Of a stretch of 64,000 nt of DNA, positions 47,743-57,165 are shown piece after piece. The notes beneath the pieces were generated by a model, which did no database searches, was not told the DNA's origin, and saw only the letters and a list, made by a program, of their open reading frames with translations. Source of the stretch: Akkermansia muciniphila (GTDB lineage Bacteria > Verrucomicrobiota > Verrucomicrobiia > Verrucomicrobiales > Akkermansiaceae); assembly GCA_945890645.1 (NCBI GenBank), contig CAMDCV010000001.1, forward strand, positions 124,001 through 188,000. Reading direction: 5' to 3'. Made by a program: the position numbers and the translations under genes. Every line of letters starts with the position of its first letter. The stretch's first letter is position 1.

Positions 47743-48476
47743 ATGCTATCGCTCTTCTTGGTGCGGCATTGATCGGGGTTACGCTCGGCCTCACGGGGGC
47801 GGGCGGGAGCATCATTACTTTACCAGTGCTAGTGTATCTGGCAGGTGTGGCACCGAAACAGGCGGTTGGCTTAAGCCTATTTATCGTGGGAGTTGCCGCA
47901 TTGGTGGGGGCGATTCAGCGATGGCGCGCAGGGGAAATTCATTTCAAGGCGGTGTTGCTGTTTGCTCTCGCAGGCATGGCAGGTGCGGCTGGCGGCGCGA
48001 GACTTACACCGCTCGTGTCCTCGGCGACTTTGATGATTATCTTCGCGATTCTCATGTTGGTGGTGGCGGCGAATATGCTTTTTGGTTCCAAAAACGAAGT
48101 AACTCAAGAGGTCGAATGCCGTCCGCTGCGCTGTCTGTCAGCAGGGCTAGCGGTGGGTGTTTTGACGGGATTTATCGGCGTGGGCGGAGGCTTTTTATTA
48201 GTGCCTGCGTTGGTGCGATTCGCAAAATTACCGATGCGAGTGGCGACGGGCACTTCGCTGGCGGTAATCGCTTTTAACTCAGCAGCGGGATTTATCAGCC
48301 ACTACGGAGAAGCGCCGCCGCGTTGGGACTTGGCACTTTTGTTTGCGGGGATCGCAGCCGTAGGCGTGCTCGCGGGGAGTAAACTGGCGAATCAGTTACC
48401 CGTGAAAAAATTGCGACAAGGATTCGCGCTGATGGTGATCGCGACCGGTGCCTTCGTGCTGTGGCAAAATTTTTAA
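47739..48476 (+). CDS. TauE/SafE family anion exporter
   Basis: 245 residues, about seven or eight hydrophobic segments, two homologous halves each opening with a glycine-rich loop: LTGAGGSIITLPVLVYL and FIGVGGGFLLVPALVRF. PF01925 proteins export sulfite, sulfoacetate or similar anions. ATGA overlap with the MBL-rhodanese gene (47739-47742) couples their translation and supports sulfite export as the job. It converges on serA with a 4-bp overlap of stops. Confidence 0.92.
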   Translation: MNAIALLGAALIGVTLGLTGAGGSIITLPVLVYLAGVAPKQAVGLSLFIVGVAALVGAIQRWRAGEIHFKAVLLFALAGMAGAAGGARLTPLVSSATLMIIFAILMLVVAANMLFGSKNEVTQEVECRPLRCLSAGLAVGVLTGFIGVGGGFLLVPALVRFAKLPMRVATGTSLAVIAFNSAAGFISHYGEAPPRWDLALLFAGIAAVGVLAGSKLANQLPVKKLRQGFALMVIATGAFVLWQNF

Positions 48477-50068
48477 AACGACATCACTAAGACCCGCAGG
48501 ATGCCGGGAGTATTGCGAAGTATTTCTAACAGATCGGCGGGTGGCTCTGTATCGACTTCGATGACGGTCACGGCTCGTGAGCGGTCGGCGGTGCGGGAAA
48601 GTGCCATGTTGGCGATGTTTACCGAAGCTGCTCCGAGGAGCGTGCCGACGGTGCCGACCATGCCAGGGCGGTCATCGTTTTCGACGAAAAGGAATTGTCC
48701 GGAGACGTTGGTTTCAACGTTGTGTCCGGCGATGTGAACGATGCGTGGCTGAGTGCCGAGGAAAGTACCTGCAACGGCGATTTCTTCGCTGCCTTTGAGG
48801 ATATCGACTTCGATCAACTCAGTGTATGGCGTTTCGATCGCGACAGAGGATTTTTGCACCACGAGGCCAAGAGCTTTAGCGACGGCGGGGGAGTTGATGA
48901 GATTGACTTGCGCTTCGTTGCGAGCGGAAGAGAGATAGCCGGTGAGCACCGAGCGGGTGATGAGTTCGGTATCCATTTCCGCCACGGGGCCGGCAAAGGA
49001 GACGCGGATCGCATCGGCTTGGCCCGGGCCGATTTTGGCGGCAAGTTTGCCGAGGGCGCTGGCGAGGTCCATGTACTTGCCCACTTCGGCGATGGTCTTG
49101 GCGTCGAGGTTCGGCATGTTAACCGCATTGCGGATTTCTCCGGTGACGAGGAAGTCGCGGACTTGGTGTGCAACTTCGATGCCAACGTTTTCTTGCGCTT
49201 CGGCCGTGGAGGCACCGAGGTGCGGCGTGAATACTGTATGCTTGGCGGAAAAGAGCGGGAAGTCGGCGGCAGGTGGTTCTAGTTCATAAACGTCGAGGGC
49301 AATACCCGCTAGGTGGCCGGCATCGAGCGATTCTTTGGCGGCAGCTTCATCGACGAGACCACCGCGAGCGCAGTTGATCACCATCGCGCCCTTGTTCATA
49401 AGTGCGAGACGTTTGGCATTGATGATATGCTTGGTGTCGTCGTTGAGGGGAATGTGCAGCGTGACGACATCGGCTCCCGTGAGCGCTTGTTCGACGGTTT
49501 CAGCGAGTTCGACTTTTAGTGCCTGTGCGCGAGCAGCGGTGAAAAAGGGATCGTAGGCGATGACATGCATGCCGAAGGCTTGCGCGCGTTTGGCGAATTC
49601 TGTGCCGATGCGTCCCATGCCGAGAATTGCGAGGCGTTTGCCATTGATTTCGCTGCCTTCGAACGACTTGCGGTCCCACTTTCCAGCGATCATTGAGGCA
49701 TGAGCCTGCGGGATGTTGCGCGCTAGAGAAAGCATCAGCGTGAAGGCATGCTCGGCGGTGGAAATGGTATTGCCGCTAGGGGTGTTCATCACCACCACGC
49801 CATGATCCGTGGCGGATTGGCGATCGATGTTATCGACTCCGACACCGGCGCGTCCGATGGCTTTCAAATTTTTTGCCGCAGCAAAAACTTCCGCGGTTAC
49901 TTTCGTTTGCGAGCGAACAACAAGACCGTGATAGTCGCCAATAATTTTTAGCAGTTCTTCTGGTTTCAGACCGGTGTTGACATCGACTTGGATTTCAGAA
50001 GCGGAAGCAAGGGCTTCGACACCTTTATCAGAAATGGGATCGGAAACGAGAACGCGGAAGGTAGCCAT
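48473..50068 (-). CDS. serA: D-3-phosphoglycerate dehydrogenase
   Basis: First step of serine synthesis (3-phosphoglycerate to 3-phosphohydroxypyruvate, NAD-dependent). 531 residues, the long type with an allosteric-substrate-binding domain and a C-terminal ACT domain. LKAIGRAGVGVDNID, nucleotide-binding LAILGMGRIGTEFAKRAQAFG (in parts), INCARGGLVDEAA, LDVYELEPP and VFTPHLGASTAEAQ with the catalytic His. ACT: FVENDDRPGMVGTVGTLLG near residue 455-475, the usual serine-binding site. Start ATG 50068 gives MATFRVLVSDPIS. Monocistronic by position. Confidence 0.96.
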   Translation of the reverse strand: MATFRVLVSDPISDKGVEALASASEIQVDVNTGLKPEELLKIIGDYHGLVVRSQTKVTAEVFAAAKNLKAIGRAGVGVDNIDRQSATDHGVVVMNTPSGNTISTAEHAFTLMLSLARNIPQAHASMIAGKWDRKSFEGSEINGKRLAILGMGRIGTEFAKRAQAFGMHVIAYDPFFTAARAQALKVELAETVEQALTGADVVTLHIPLNDDTKHIINAKRLALMNKGAMVINCARGGLVDEAAAKESLDAGHLAGIALDVYELEPPAADFPLFSAKHTVFTPHLGASTAEAQENVGIEVAHQVRDFLVTGEIRNAVNMPNLDAKTIAEVGKYMDLASALGKLAAKIGPGQADAIRVSFAGPVAEMDTELITRSVLTGYLSSARNEAQVNLINSPAVAKALGLVVQKSSVAIETPYTELIEVDILKGSEEIAVAGTFLGTQPRIVHIAGHNVETNVSGQFLFVENDDRPGMVGTVGTLLGAASVNIANMALSRTADRSRAVTVIEVDTEPPADLLEILRNTPGILRVLVMSF

Positions 50069-50147
50069 GGCGCGCGCAAGCTAGTGGGAGAGCGAATGAC
50101 TGTCCAGCGACAAAACAGCCATTTCACGGAAAAGCCACTGCAATCTA

Positions 50148-51440
50148 TCACGTGAGGAGCTCTTGATCAGCCTCGGCGATAGCATCTTCGGCTTCTTCTA
50201 CTTCTTTGATTTTCTTTTCCCAAATAAACCGGCGGAATAGCACCTTGATGGCGGCCGTGAGGGGAACGGCCAACAGGGCACCGACGAATCCACCGAGAAT
50301 GACAGTCCAGAAAACCATCGAAAAAATGACCGTCATCGGGTGCAGCCCCACTGAATCGCCGACGATCTTTGGAGCAGTGACTAGAGAATTGATTTGTTGG
50401 ACGACGATAAAAATAATGACCACACCGATTGTGTAGGACATCGGATCCAGTTGCCAGATCGCCCCACCTTTGGCGTGGAACCAACCGATGATGCAAGCGG
50501 GTATCAGGCACAGGATATTGCCGATGTAGGGGATTACGCCGAGAATCGCCATGAAAACACCGATCAAAAATCCATACGGCAGGCCATAAAACGTCAGTGC
50601 GATGCCGACCAATAGACCATCGATGAAGGCCACCAACACCTGACCACGGAAGAACGATATCAAGTAGCCGTTGATTTCTTGTAATGTCTCTACCAACTCA
50701 CTTTTGAAACGCGAGGCCTTGAGAGGCACGTATTCATGCCAGTGTTGCTGAATACTTGCCGAGTCTTTGAGGAAAAAGAATAAATAGATTGGCACCATCA
50801 CCAGACCTAACACAAATCCCAGAATGCCTACGACCTTCGAAGTGCCCATGGTCGTCCATTCCCAAATCCGTCCTTTATAACTGTAAAGAATGCGGCCGGC
50901 ACGAGTTTCCCAAAAAAATGCCGATGATTCAGAGATTTTGCGTTTCGGGGTTGGCTCTATGATCGCACCCTCGTCATCAACTTCCGTCAAGATCCAACCT
51001 ATGGCATTGCCGCGTTGGGCTGTTTGCTGCTGGCGCAAAAAGGCCGCCACTTGTTTCGAGAGAGAGTCATTTTCCTGCGTAGCAGTTTGGCTTGCTGTGC
51101 TCGCGCTAATTTTTTGTGAAATCATCGCTCGTCCCTGATTGACCCCGGGCAAGATCGCCATGACTAAGAGAAGTGCACCGATTAGAAGTAGCGCATAAAC
51201 GATAATCACTGACTTAAGACGCGAGAATTTCCATTTTTGCAAACGTCGTACCAGGGGATCGAGGAGATACGCCACGATGCCAGCAACGATCACGGGAATC
51301 AGCACAGGTTGCAGAAAGCCGAATAGTTTTCCGACCAACCAAATCAGGCCGACCACCAACAGACCCAGAATCAGGATGGAAACGCCCGTCGCGGCATTCC
51401 ACAGGGTCCGCACTTGGAAGGAAGTAGGATAATTTCTCAT
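50148..51440 (-). CDS. AI-2E family transporter
   Basis: 430 residues, PF01594-type permease with about eight membrane helices: ILILGLLVVGLIWLVGKLFG at the N-terminus, VIPVIVAGIVAYLLDPLV-like LIPVIVAGIVAYLLDPLVRR, a long periplasmic or cytoplasmic loop (about 100-180), a GLVMVPIYLFFFLKDS segment, and C-terminal IPYIGNILCLIPACIIGW and the conserved KIVGDSVGLHPMTVIFSM. The C-terminus is acidic and helical. The family includes autoinducer-2 exporters and Na/H antiporter-like proteins; substrate unknown. It is divergent from ispF across 107 bp. Confidence 0.88.
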   Translation of the reverse strand: MRNYPTSFQVRTLWNAATGVSILILGLLVVGLIWLVGKLFGFLQPVLIPVIVAGIVAYLLDPLVRRLQKWKFSRLKSVIIVYALLLIGALLLVMAILPGVNQGRAMISQKISASTASQTATQENDSLSKQVAAFLRQQQTAQRGNAIGWILTEVDDEGAIIEPTPKRKISESSAFFWETRAGRILYSYKGRIWEWTTMGTSKVVGILGFVLGLVMVPIYLFFFLKDSASIQQHWHEYVPLKASRFKSELVETLQEINGYLISFFRGQVLVAFIDGLLVGIALTFYGLPYGFLIGVFMAILGVIPYIGNILCLIPACIIGWFHAKGGAIWQLDPMSYTIGVVIIFIVVQQINSLVTAPKIVGDSVGLHPMTVIFSMVFWTVILGGFVGALLAVPLTAAIKVLFRRFIWEKKIKEVEEAEDAIAEADQELLT

Positions 51441-51547
51441 GCGCGCTGATTGTGTTAGCAGAAAACCCGCCGCTGCCCATGAGAAAAATCAGGTGATTTT
51501 CAATTGCTGTTGCGCTGGGGGATGAATCGGGCGTAGTCTCGCGAGAC

Positions 51548-52021
51548 ATGATAGGAATTGGTTATGACGTGCATCGGTTTGCGGAAGGTCGTCCGCTGAT
51601 TCTTGGTGGTGTGGAAATTCCTCACACGCACGGATTAGAGGGGCATTCCGATGCTGATGTGCTCTCGCATGCCATTGCTGACGCTGTGCTGGGCGCGCTG
51701 GGCGAACCGGACATCGGCCATTTTTTCCCACCGGGTGATCCGGCCTGTAAGGGTATTTGCTCGTTGCGCATCTTAGAAAAATGCCGACAACTCTCTGAGG
51801 AGCTAGGCTATCAGTTAGTGAATGTCGATGCCACCATCGTTGCGGAAGCACCGAAAGTTTTGCCTCATCGCGATGCCATGCGAGCTGCCATTGGTCAGGC
51901 GCTCGGTTTGCCCGCCGCCCGTGTCGGCATCAAAGCAACTACTAACGAAACGATGGGATTTGTAGGCCGAAGGGAGGGAATCGCCGCGATGGCAGTGGCG
52001 ATGGTCTGTCCACGGGCGTGA
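51548..52021 (+). CDS. ispF: 2-C-methyl-D-erythritol 2,4-cyclodiphosphate synthase
   Basis: MEP-pathway enzyme making the cyclic diphosphate from CDP-ME-2P. 157 residues, the normal trimeric length. Zinc ligands Asp8 and His10 (GIGYDVHRF) and His42; GLEGHSDADVLSHAIADA, LGEPDIGHFFPP, and the C-terminal KATTNETMGFVGRREGIAA. Start ATG 51548 (MIGIGYDV). No ispD fused or adjacent. ftsH begins 121 bp downstream after phased A-tracts. Confidence 0.96.
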   Translation: MIGIGYDVHRFAEGRPLILGGVEIPHTHGLEGHSDADVLSHAIADAVLGALGEPDIGHFFPPGDPACKGICSLRILEKCRQLSEELGYQLVNVDATIVAEAPKVLPHRDAMRAAIGQALGLPAARVGIKATTNETMGFVGRREGIAAMAVAMVCPRA

Positions 52022-52029
52022 AGGGGATT

Positions 52030-52048
52030 TTGCAAAAACTTGCAAAAA
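52030..52048. promoter_or_regulatory. phased A-tracts upstream of ftsH
   Basis: Two copies of TTGCAAAAA at 52030 and 52040, exactly 10 bp apart, place A5/A6 tracts one helical turn apart, which favours DNA bending. They lie about 95 bp before ftsH and may belong to its promoter. No clear -10/-35 pair was found. Confidence 0.3.
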
Positions 52049-52142
52049 ACATTTTCCTTTTCCTTGCTGTGGCGTAGGGTGGGGAGCACACAACTGAATA
52101 TCGGAGGTGCTTCGATACCAGTAATGCGCCTTCTCATTTATC

Positions 52143-54494
52143 ATGTCCGATCAAGATTCCCCACCGCAAGACTCCCGCGATCCAAACCGCAATGCTCCCG
52201 AACCAGCGGGCGTCAATTGGCGTTTGTTTGGCCTGCTGGGCGTGGCACTCCTAGTCCTGAGCATCGCCTATTTTAATGCTGATTCCTTTGGCGGAAAAAC
52301 GAAACTCATGAGCTACAGCGAATTTCGTGGTTATTATGACCAAGGTCTCGTTGTTACCGATAACCCGAAACAGCCTTTCGAAGTTGTTACTCGCGACAGT
52401 CTTTACATCGCAAATATCAACGGTTGGCTCAAGCCTAGCCCCGCCCGCGACACGAATGCGGCCAAGCAGCGCAGCGCTTTTCAAGTACCCATCGATATCA
52501 TTTTGAACCAAGACGTGCTCAATCGCGTGCTCGGTAATGATCTGAAAATCACTCGCTCGGAATCGCTTCCTGCACTTCCTGAAGGTGGCGAAATCCTTAC
52601 CCTGCAAGCATTTCGCAAAGCCCTCGCCGCACAAGAAGTCACTGTCAATGACATGCAATCGCCACTGCGCGTGGTCATCGCGAAGGATAACTCAGCCGTG
52701 CTAGAGGGGGTCCGTGAATGGTATCCTATCGTTGCCAATACCGCACCGATCGATCCCAAAGCGTTGACGCGCTTCGAAGTGAAAGTTGATACATTGATGC
52801 AAAAAGAGGAACTCGCCGAGCTTCTCGCCGCGGGAGCCAAGCGTACCAGTGTCAGCAATACCTTTGCGAACATGATGATGAGCTTGTTGCCGATTATTCT
52901 CATCGTCGGTGTTCTCATCTTCTTCTTCCGTCAGCAAATGAAGTCTGCTGGACGTGGTGCAATGAATTTTGGTCGCAGCAAGGCGCGCTTGCTGACGATG
53001 GACAAAAATAAAGTTACTTTCAAAGACGTCGCGGGCATTCAAGAAGCCAAGGAAGAGCTTCAGGAAATTGTCGAATTCCTCCGCGATCCCCGCAAGTTTC
53101 AGAAACTCGGCGGCAGCATCCCGAAAGGTGTGCTTATGGTTGGCGCTCCCGGAACGGGCAAAACCTTGCTGGCTCGTGCCATCGCTGGAGAAGCCGACGT
53201 GCCGTTCTTCTCGATTTCTGGCTCGGACTTCGTCGAGATGTTTGTCGGTGTCGGTGCGAGCCGCGTTCGCGACATGTTTGAACAAGGCAAAAAGAATGCA
53301 CCGTGTTTGATTTTCATCGATGAGATCGACGCCGTCGGTCGTCACCGTGGCCAAGGCATGGGCGGCGGTAATGACGAGCGTGAGCAAACGCTCAACCAGA
53401 TGCTCGTGGAAATGGATGGTTTCGATACGCAAGAAGGCGTGATTATCATCGCCGCTACCAACCGTCCCGACGTGCTCGACCCCGCGCTACTGCGTCCGGG
53501 CCGCTTCGACCGTCAGGTCACGGTATCCTTGCCCGATGTCAATGGTCGCGAAGAAATCCTGCGCGTGCACGTGAAAAAAATCAAACTGCAAGCGGGTGTC
53601 GATCTTTCGCGCATCGCCAAAGGTACACCTGGATTTTCTGGTGCGGAACTTGCGAATTTGATCAACGAAGCTGCATTGCTTGCCGCCCGACGCAACCTCA
53701 CGGCTGTGACTCTCGATGAACTCGAAGAAGCACGCGACAAGGTCCGTTGGGGCCGCGAACGACGTAGCTTGGCGATGAGCGATAAGGAAAAAACCGGCAC
53801 AGCTTGGCACGAAGCCGGTCACGCCTACCTTAACGTCATTCTCAAGCACTGTCATCCACTCCATAAGGTAACGATCATCCCACGTGGCCCTTATCTCGGT
53901 GCGACGATGTATCTTCCCGATGGTGACAAATATTCCACACAGAAAAAAGAAGCACTCGATAGCCTTGTGATGACTATGGGTGGTCGAATCGCCGAGCAAT
54001 TCCACAGCGAGGACATTTCCAACGGTGCTGCGGGTGACATTCGGCAAGCCACCCATCTCTCACGCCAAATGGTCTGCGAGTGGGGCATGAGCGAAAAGTT
54101 GGGCATGATCGGCTACAGCGAAACCGAAGGCAGTTCCTTCCTGGGACGCGAGTTTGGAAAAGGTCGCGACTATTCAGAAGCCACCGCGCAAGCGATCGAC
54201 GCCGAGATCAAAAAGCTCATCGACGATGCCTACCAACAAGCCGAGAAACTGCTCAACGAAGGTCGTGACAAAGTAGAGCTCATCGCCATGGCATTGTTAG
54301 AGTTTGAAACGCTCGATGCCAGCCACGTGCGCGACTTAGTCGAGTTCGGTGAAATGAAAGATCCGCCACCAGCGCCCAAACCACCGCCGATTCCTGACGA
54401 GCTAGCGAAAAAAGAAGCTGCTAAGACACCTACCAAGGAAGAGTCACCCGATGACGGTGCCATCCCTGGTGAGGTGGTTGGTGCGCCCGCATGA
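52143..54494 (+). CDS. ftsH: ATP-dependent zinc metalloprotease FtsH
   Basis: Hexameric inner-membrane protease for damaged membrane proteins and regulated substrates. 783 residues, longer than the 644 of E. coli. TM1 (about 25-44), a periplasmic part of about 200 residues rather than 70, TM2 (about 243-262), AAA Walker [13 protein letters not shown] (about 334), pore [15 protein letters not shown], Walker [31 protein letters not shown], zinc motif WHEAGHAY (His about 555) and a second zinc Asp region. The C-terminal tail is Pro/Lys/Asp-rich. All catalytic residues are present. The enlarged periplasmic segment is the only oddity. Confidence 0.95.
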   Translation: MSDQDSPPQDSRDPNRNAPEPAGVNWRLFGLLGVALLVLSIAYFNADSFGGKTKLMSYSEFRGYYDQGLVVTDNPKQPFEVVTRDSLYIANINGWLKPSPARDTNAAKQRSAFQVPIDIILNQDVLNRVLGNDLKITRSESLPALPEGGEILTLQAFRKALAAQEVTVNDMQSPLRVVIAKDNSAVLEGVREWYPIVANTAPIDPKALTRFEVKVDTLMQKEELAELLAAGAKRTSVSNTFANMMMSLLPIILIVGVLIFFFRQQMKSAGRGAMNFGRSKARLLTMDKNKVTFKDVAGIQEAKEELQEIVEFLRDPRKFQKLGGSIPKGVLMVGAPGTGKTLLARAIAGEADVPFFSISGSDFVEMFVGVGASRVRDMFEQGKKNAPCLIFIDEIDAVGRHRGQGMGGGNDEREQTLNQMLVEMDGFDTQEGVIIIAATNRPDVLDPALLRPGRFDRQVTVSLPDVNGREEILRVHVKKIKLQAGVDLSRIAKGTPGFSGAELANLINEAALLAARRNLTAVTLDELEEARDKVRWGRERRSLAMSDKEKTGTAWHEAGHAYLNVILKHCHPLHKVTIIPRGPYLGATMYLPDGDKYSTQKKEALDSLVMTMGGRIAEQFHSEDISNGAAGDIRQATHLSRQMVCEWGMSEKLGMIGYSETEGSSFLGREFGKGRDYSEATAQAIDAEIKKLIDDAYQQAEKLLNEGRDKVELIAMALLEFETLDASHVRDLVEFGEMKDPPPAPKPPPIPDELAKKEAAKTPTKEESPDDGAIPGEVVGAPA

Positions 54495-54588
54495 GTTTCT
54501 TTCGTCGCATCGCGACAAAAACATGCTATCGCACACGATTCAATCGCTGAGTGCTTGACCATCGGTGCATCCCCGCTTTGACTGGCGC

Positions 54589-56343
54589 ATGGCGAATGCG
54601 AAGAGTGAGGGGTTTGTGTGGTTGTGGCATTATTTATCGCGCCACAAAGGAATTTTTCTGCCATCGCTGATCGCTTTGCTATTTACGGCGGGCTTGTCGC
54701 TGGTATTTCCGTGGTTTTTAAAAGACCTCATCGGCGATCCGAGCGATGCACTACGACGTGGAGTAGATCCGGCACGTGTGGTGGAGAAAGTTGATCGTGA
54801 TGTTTTGATCATGGTGGCCGCGTTGGCCTTGCAGGCGTTCATTGGTTACTGGCGCGTGCAGGGATTTATTCGTTCGGGCGAGGCGGCTTTGAATGACATG
54901 CGCAAGGATTTGTTTGATCATCTCACGGCGCTTCCGGTGTCGTTTTTTCAAGAGCAACGCACTGGCGCGTTAAGCAATCGCATTTCTGCCGACCTCGCTG
55001 TCGTGCGGGAAACGCTCATCACCACAGTGCCGCAGGCGGCTCGTCAGACGGTGATCCTCATCGGTGGTCTGGCGGTGGTTTTTTATTCGTCATGGAAACT
55101 TTCGTTGATGATGCTGGCCTGCATTCCCTTTGTCATACTGGCAGTGGCGTTGATCGGTCGACGCGTCAAAGCGCACTCGAAGGCTTCGCAGGACGCACTT
55201 TCGGAATCGAGCACGATCGTGGAAGAAGTCTGCCAAGCGATTGCCGATGTGAAATCGTATGGCAATGAAAATTATGAGCAGCACCGTTATGGCAAGAGCC
55301 TGAAGAAGTTTTACGAAGTGACCATACGCGGAGCCCGCACGCGCGGTTTGTTTTTATCGTTCATCATCTTTGTGATGTTTGGCACCATCGCAGCGGTGGT
55401 GTGGTTGGGCGCGCGCATGCTGGCGCACGATGAAATCACGCAGTTGCAGTTCACCTCGTTTATCTTGTTCAGCATTTTTGTCGGCGCATCGTTAGGTTCC
55501 TTTCCGGAAATCATGGCGCAAATTTCGTCCATGAATGGTGCTAGCGAACGACTGCGTGAAATACTTGCCTTGCAACCGGAGCGGCAGGGCGGTGCATCGC
55601 TTCCGCAATTCCGTGGGGAGGTATCCATGGATGGCGTGACTTTCCGTTATCCATCACGCCCTGAGCGCGAAGTGTTACGCGGTGTCACGTTCCAGGCGCA
55701 GCCCGGGCAGCGAGTCGCGCTGGTTGGGTCATCGGGTGGGGGAAAGAGCACGATCTTTTCACTGTTGTTAGGATTTTACGAAGCGGAGTCGGGATCGATC
55801 CGTTTTGACGGTCAGGATGTTTCCAAACTTGATGTCGCAAAGCTCCGCAAACAGATGGCCGTCGTGCCGCAGGAGGTGATGCTGTTCGGCGGTAGCATTG
55901 CGGAAAACATCGCCTATGGCAAACCGGGTGCAAGCAAAGCGGAGATAGAAGCGGCCGCCCAAGTTGCCAACGCGCATGAATTTATCAGCACGATGCCCGA
56001 GGGTTACGAAACCACTGTCGGACCGCGCGGCGTGAAGCTTTCCGGTGGTCAGCGGCAACGCATCGCCATCGCGCGTGCCGTACTCGCTGATCCGCGGATT
56101 TTGTTGTTAGACGAAGCCACCAGCGCACTTGATGCCGAGAGCGAGAGACTTGTCAACGAAGCCTTGGAGCGTTTGCTGAAAGGCCGCACCGCATTGGTGA
56201 TCGCGCATCGACTATCCACCGTTCGCAATGCCGACAAAATCCTCGTCGTGCACAACGGGCAGATCGTCGAGAGCGGTACGCATGAAGAGCTCATGGCCAT
56301 GGCAGGGACCTACCGCTTGCTGGTGGAGACACAGTTGGTTTGA
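54589..56343 (+). CDS. MsbA-like ABC transporter, membrane and ATPase domains fused
   Basis: 584 residues. Type-IV exporter with six helices (about 20-310), beginning with SLIALLFTAGLSLVFPWFLK; coupling regions include FQEQRTGALSNRISADLAVV. NBD: FRYPSRPEREVLRGVTF, Walker A VGSSGGGKSTIFSLL, VPQEVMLFGGSIAENI (Q-loop), LSGGQRQRIAIARAVL (signature), ILLLDEATSALD (Walker B) and IAHRLST (H-loop). A half-transporter, probably a homodimer exporting lipid or drug. Start ATG 54589; an upstream GTG at 54565 is possible. Confidence 0.92.
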   Translation: MANAKSEGFVWLWHYLSRHKGIFLPSLIALLFTAGLSLVFPWFLKDLIGDPSDALRRGVDPARVVEKVDRDVLIMVAALALQAFIGYWRVQGFIRSGEAALNDMRKDLFDHLTALPVSFFQEQRTGALSNRISADLAVVRETLITTVPQAARQTVILIGGLAVVFYSSWKLSLMMLACIPFVILAVALIGRRVKAHSKASQDALSESSTIVEEVCQAIADVKSYGNENYEQHRYGKSLKKFYEVTIRGARTRGLFLSFIIFVMFGTIAAVVWLGARMLAHDEITQLQFTSFILFSIFVGASLGSFPEIMAQISSMNGASERLREILALQPERQGGASLPQFRGEVSMDGVTFRYPSRPEREVLRGVTFQAQPGQRVALVGSSGGGKSTIFSLLLGFYEAESGSIRFDGQDVSKLDVAKLRKQMAVVPQEVMLFGGSIAENIAYGKPGASKAEIEAAAQVANAHEFISTMPEGYETTVGPRGVKLSGGQRQRIAIARAVLADPRILLLDEATSALDAESERLVNEALERLLKGRTALVIAHRLSTVRNADKILVVHNGQIVESGTHEELMAMAGTYRLLVETQLV

Positions 56344-56405
56344 ATATCAGGTCATTCTTCGAATGAGTCTTATAAACAACGGAAAGAGAAAACTTAGATT
56401 TCTTG

Positions 56406-56435
56406 TTGACGGTATTTTTCATATTTTGATAGATA
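56406..56435 (+). promoter_or_regulatory. candidate near-leaderless promoter
   Basis: TTGACG (56406-56411), 18 bp, TAGATA (56430-56435). Transcription would start about at the ATG 56442, implying a leaderless or near-leaderless mRNA for the AT-rich exported gene. Confidence 0.35.
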
Positions 56436-56441
56436 ACACCT

Positions 56442-57137
56442 ATGCGCAAAAGATTTTTACAAAGAATACCTATCTTGTCGCTGAGCGTAATGATCATTTC
56501 GTCACACGCAAATGCTGCTGAAACCCCGTTTCCCTATGAAAATTGGGTAAACAAAGAAGGAAAAGTCATTGAAGCACGTTTCGAACGCATAAAAGATGCA
56601 CAAACTGTGACTATACAGGCAAAAAATGGTGGCATGCGTTATGACATCAAACGAGCAACTCTAGCAGATGATTCTGATAAAAAAATAATTGGCTACATTG
56701 AAGCAAGTAAAAAAACACTTGTTGATGCAAAGCGATTTGAAGGTGCTGACATCTATAAAGCCGTCGCACTTGGACTAAAGGCGGATGCGGAAACTGCAAT
56801 GGTAGGAAAATCTCTTAGTCTTGACGTTATAGGGATAAGAGTTTCAACTGACAAATTATCGGCCATACTCGAATTAGAGGATGGTCTGTATGCTCGATTG
56901 AGAGTTTCTGGAAAGCTTGAATTTTACGAAATCAACAAACAATTGTTTATGCGAACTACCGCCAAAGGAAAATATGATATTGACCATTATTGGTGGTACA
57001 ATAGTGGCGATGGAGCGATTGCAGAAGGTCGTTTAATAGCGCAAGAAGGTGGTGTGTGGAAATTCCAATTTAGTAGTGACGTAAAGCTTGAATGGGAAAG
57101 AGTCGGCGTGACCGATGGCGTCATTATAACAGATTGA
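56442..57137 (+). CDS. AT-rich exported orphan protein
   Basis: 231 residues with a signal peptide (MRKRFLQRIPILSLSVMIISS, then HANAAE). After it, FPYENWVNKEGKVIEARFERI resembles an SH3-like or SLA1-homology start (common in verrucomicrobial secreted proteins, recalled). DIKRATLADDSDKKIIGYIE, a DVIGIRVSTDKLSAILELEDG strand set and DHYWWYNSGDGAIAEGRLI follow. Composition is visibly AT-rich (about 35-40 percent GC by eye) against flanking genes above 50 percent. It may be acquired or lineage-specific. A leaderless promoter is suggested. Confidence 0.75.
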   Translation: MRKRFLQRIPILSLSVMIISSHANAAETPFPYENWVNKEGKVIEARFERIKDAQTVTIQAKNGGMRYDIKRATLADDSDKKIIGYIEASKKTLVDAKRFEGADIYKAVALGLKADAETAMVGKSLSLDVIGIRVSTDKLSAILELEDGLYARLRVSGKLEFYEINKQLFMRTTAKGKYDIDHYWWYNSGDGAIAEGRLIAQEGGVWKFQFSSDVKLEWERVGVTDGVIITD

Positions 57138-57165
57138 TCATGTGGAAACACTGACACCAGCGGTG

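Noticed and set aside
52701-53432. 243-codon antisense frame
   Set aside because: Shadow of the ftsH AAA domain.
54495-54588. Short GTCGC/GCGAC inverted repeat after ftsH as a terminator
   Set aside because: Only a 5-bp stem with no proper T-tract; not convincing.
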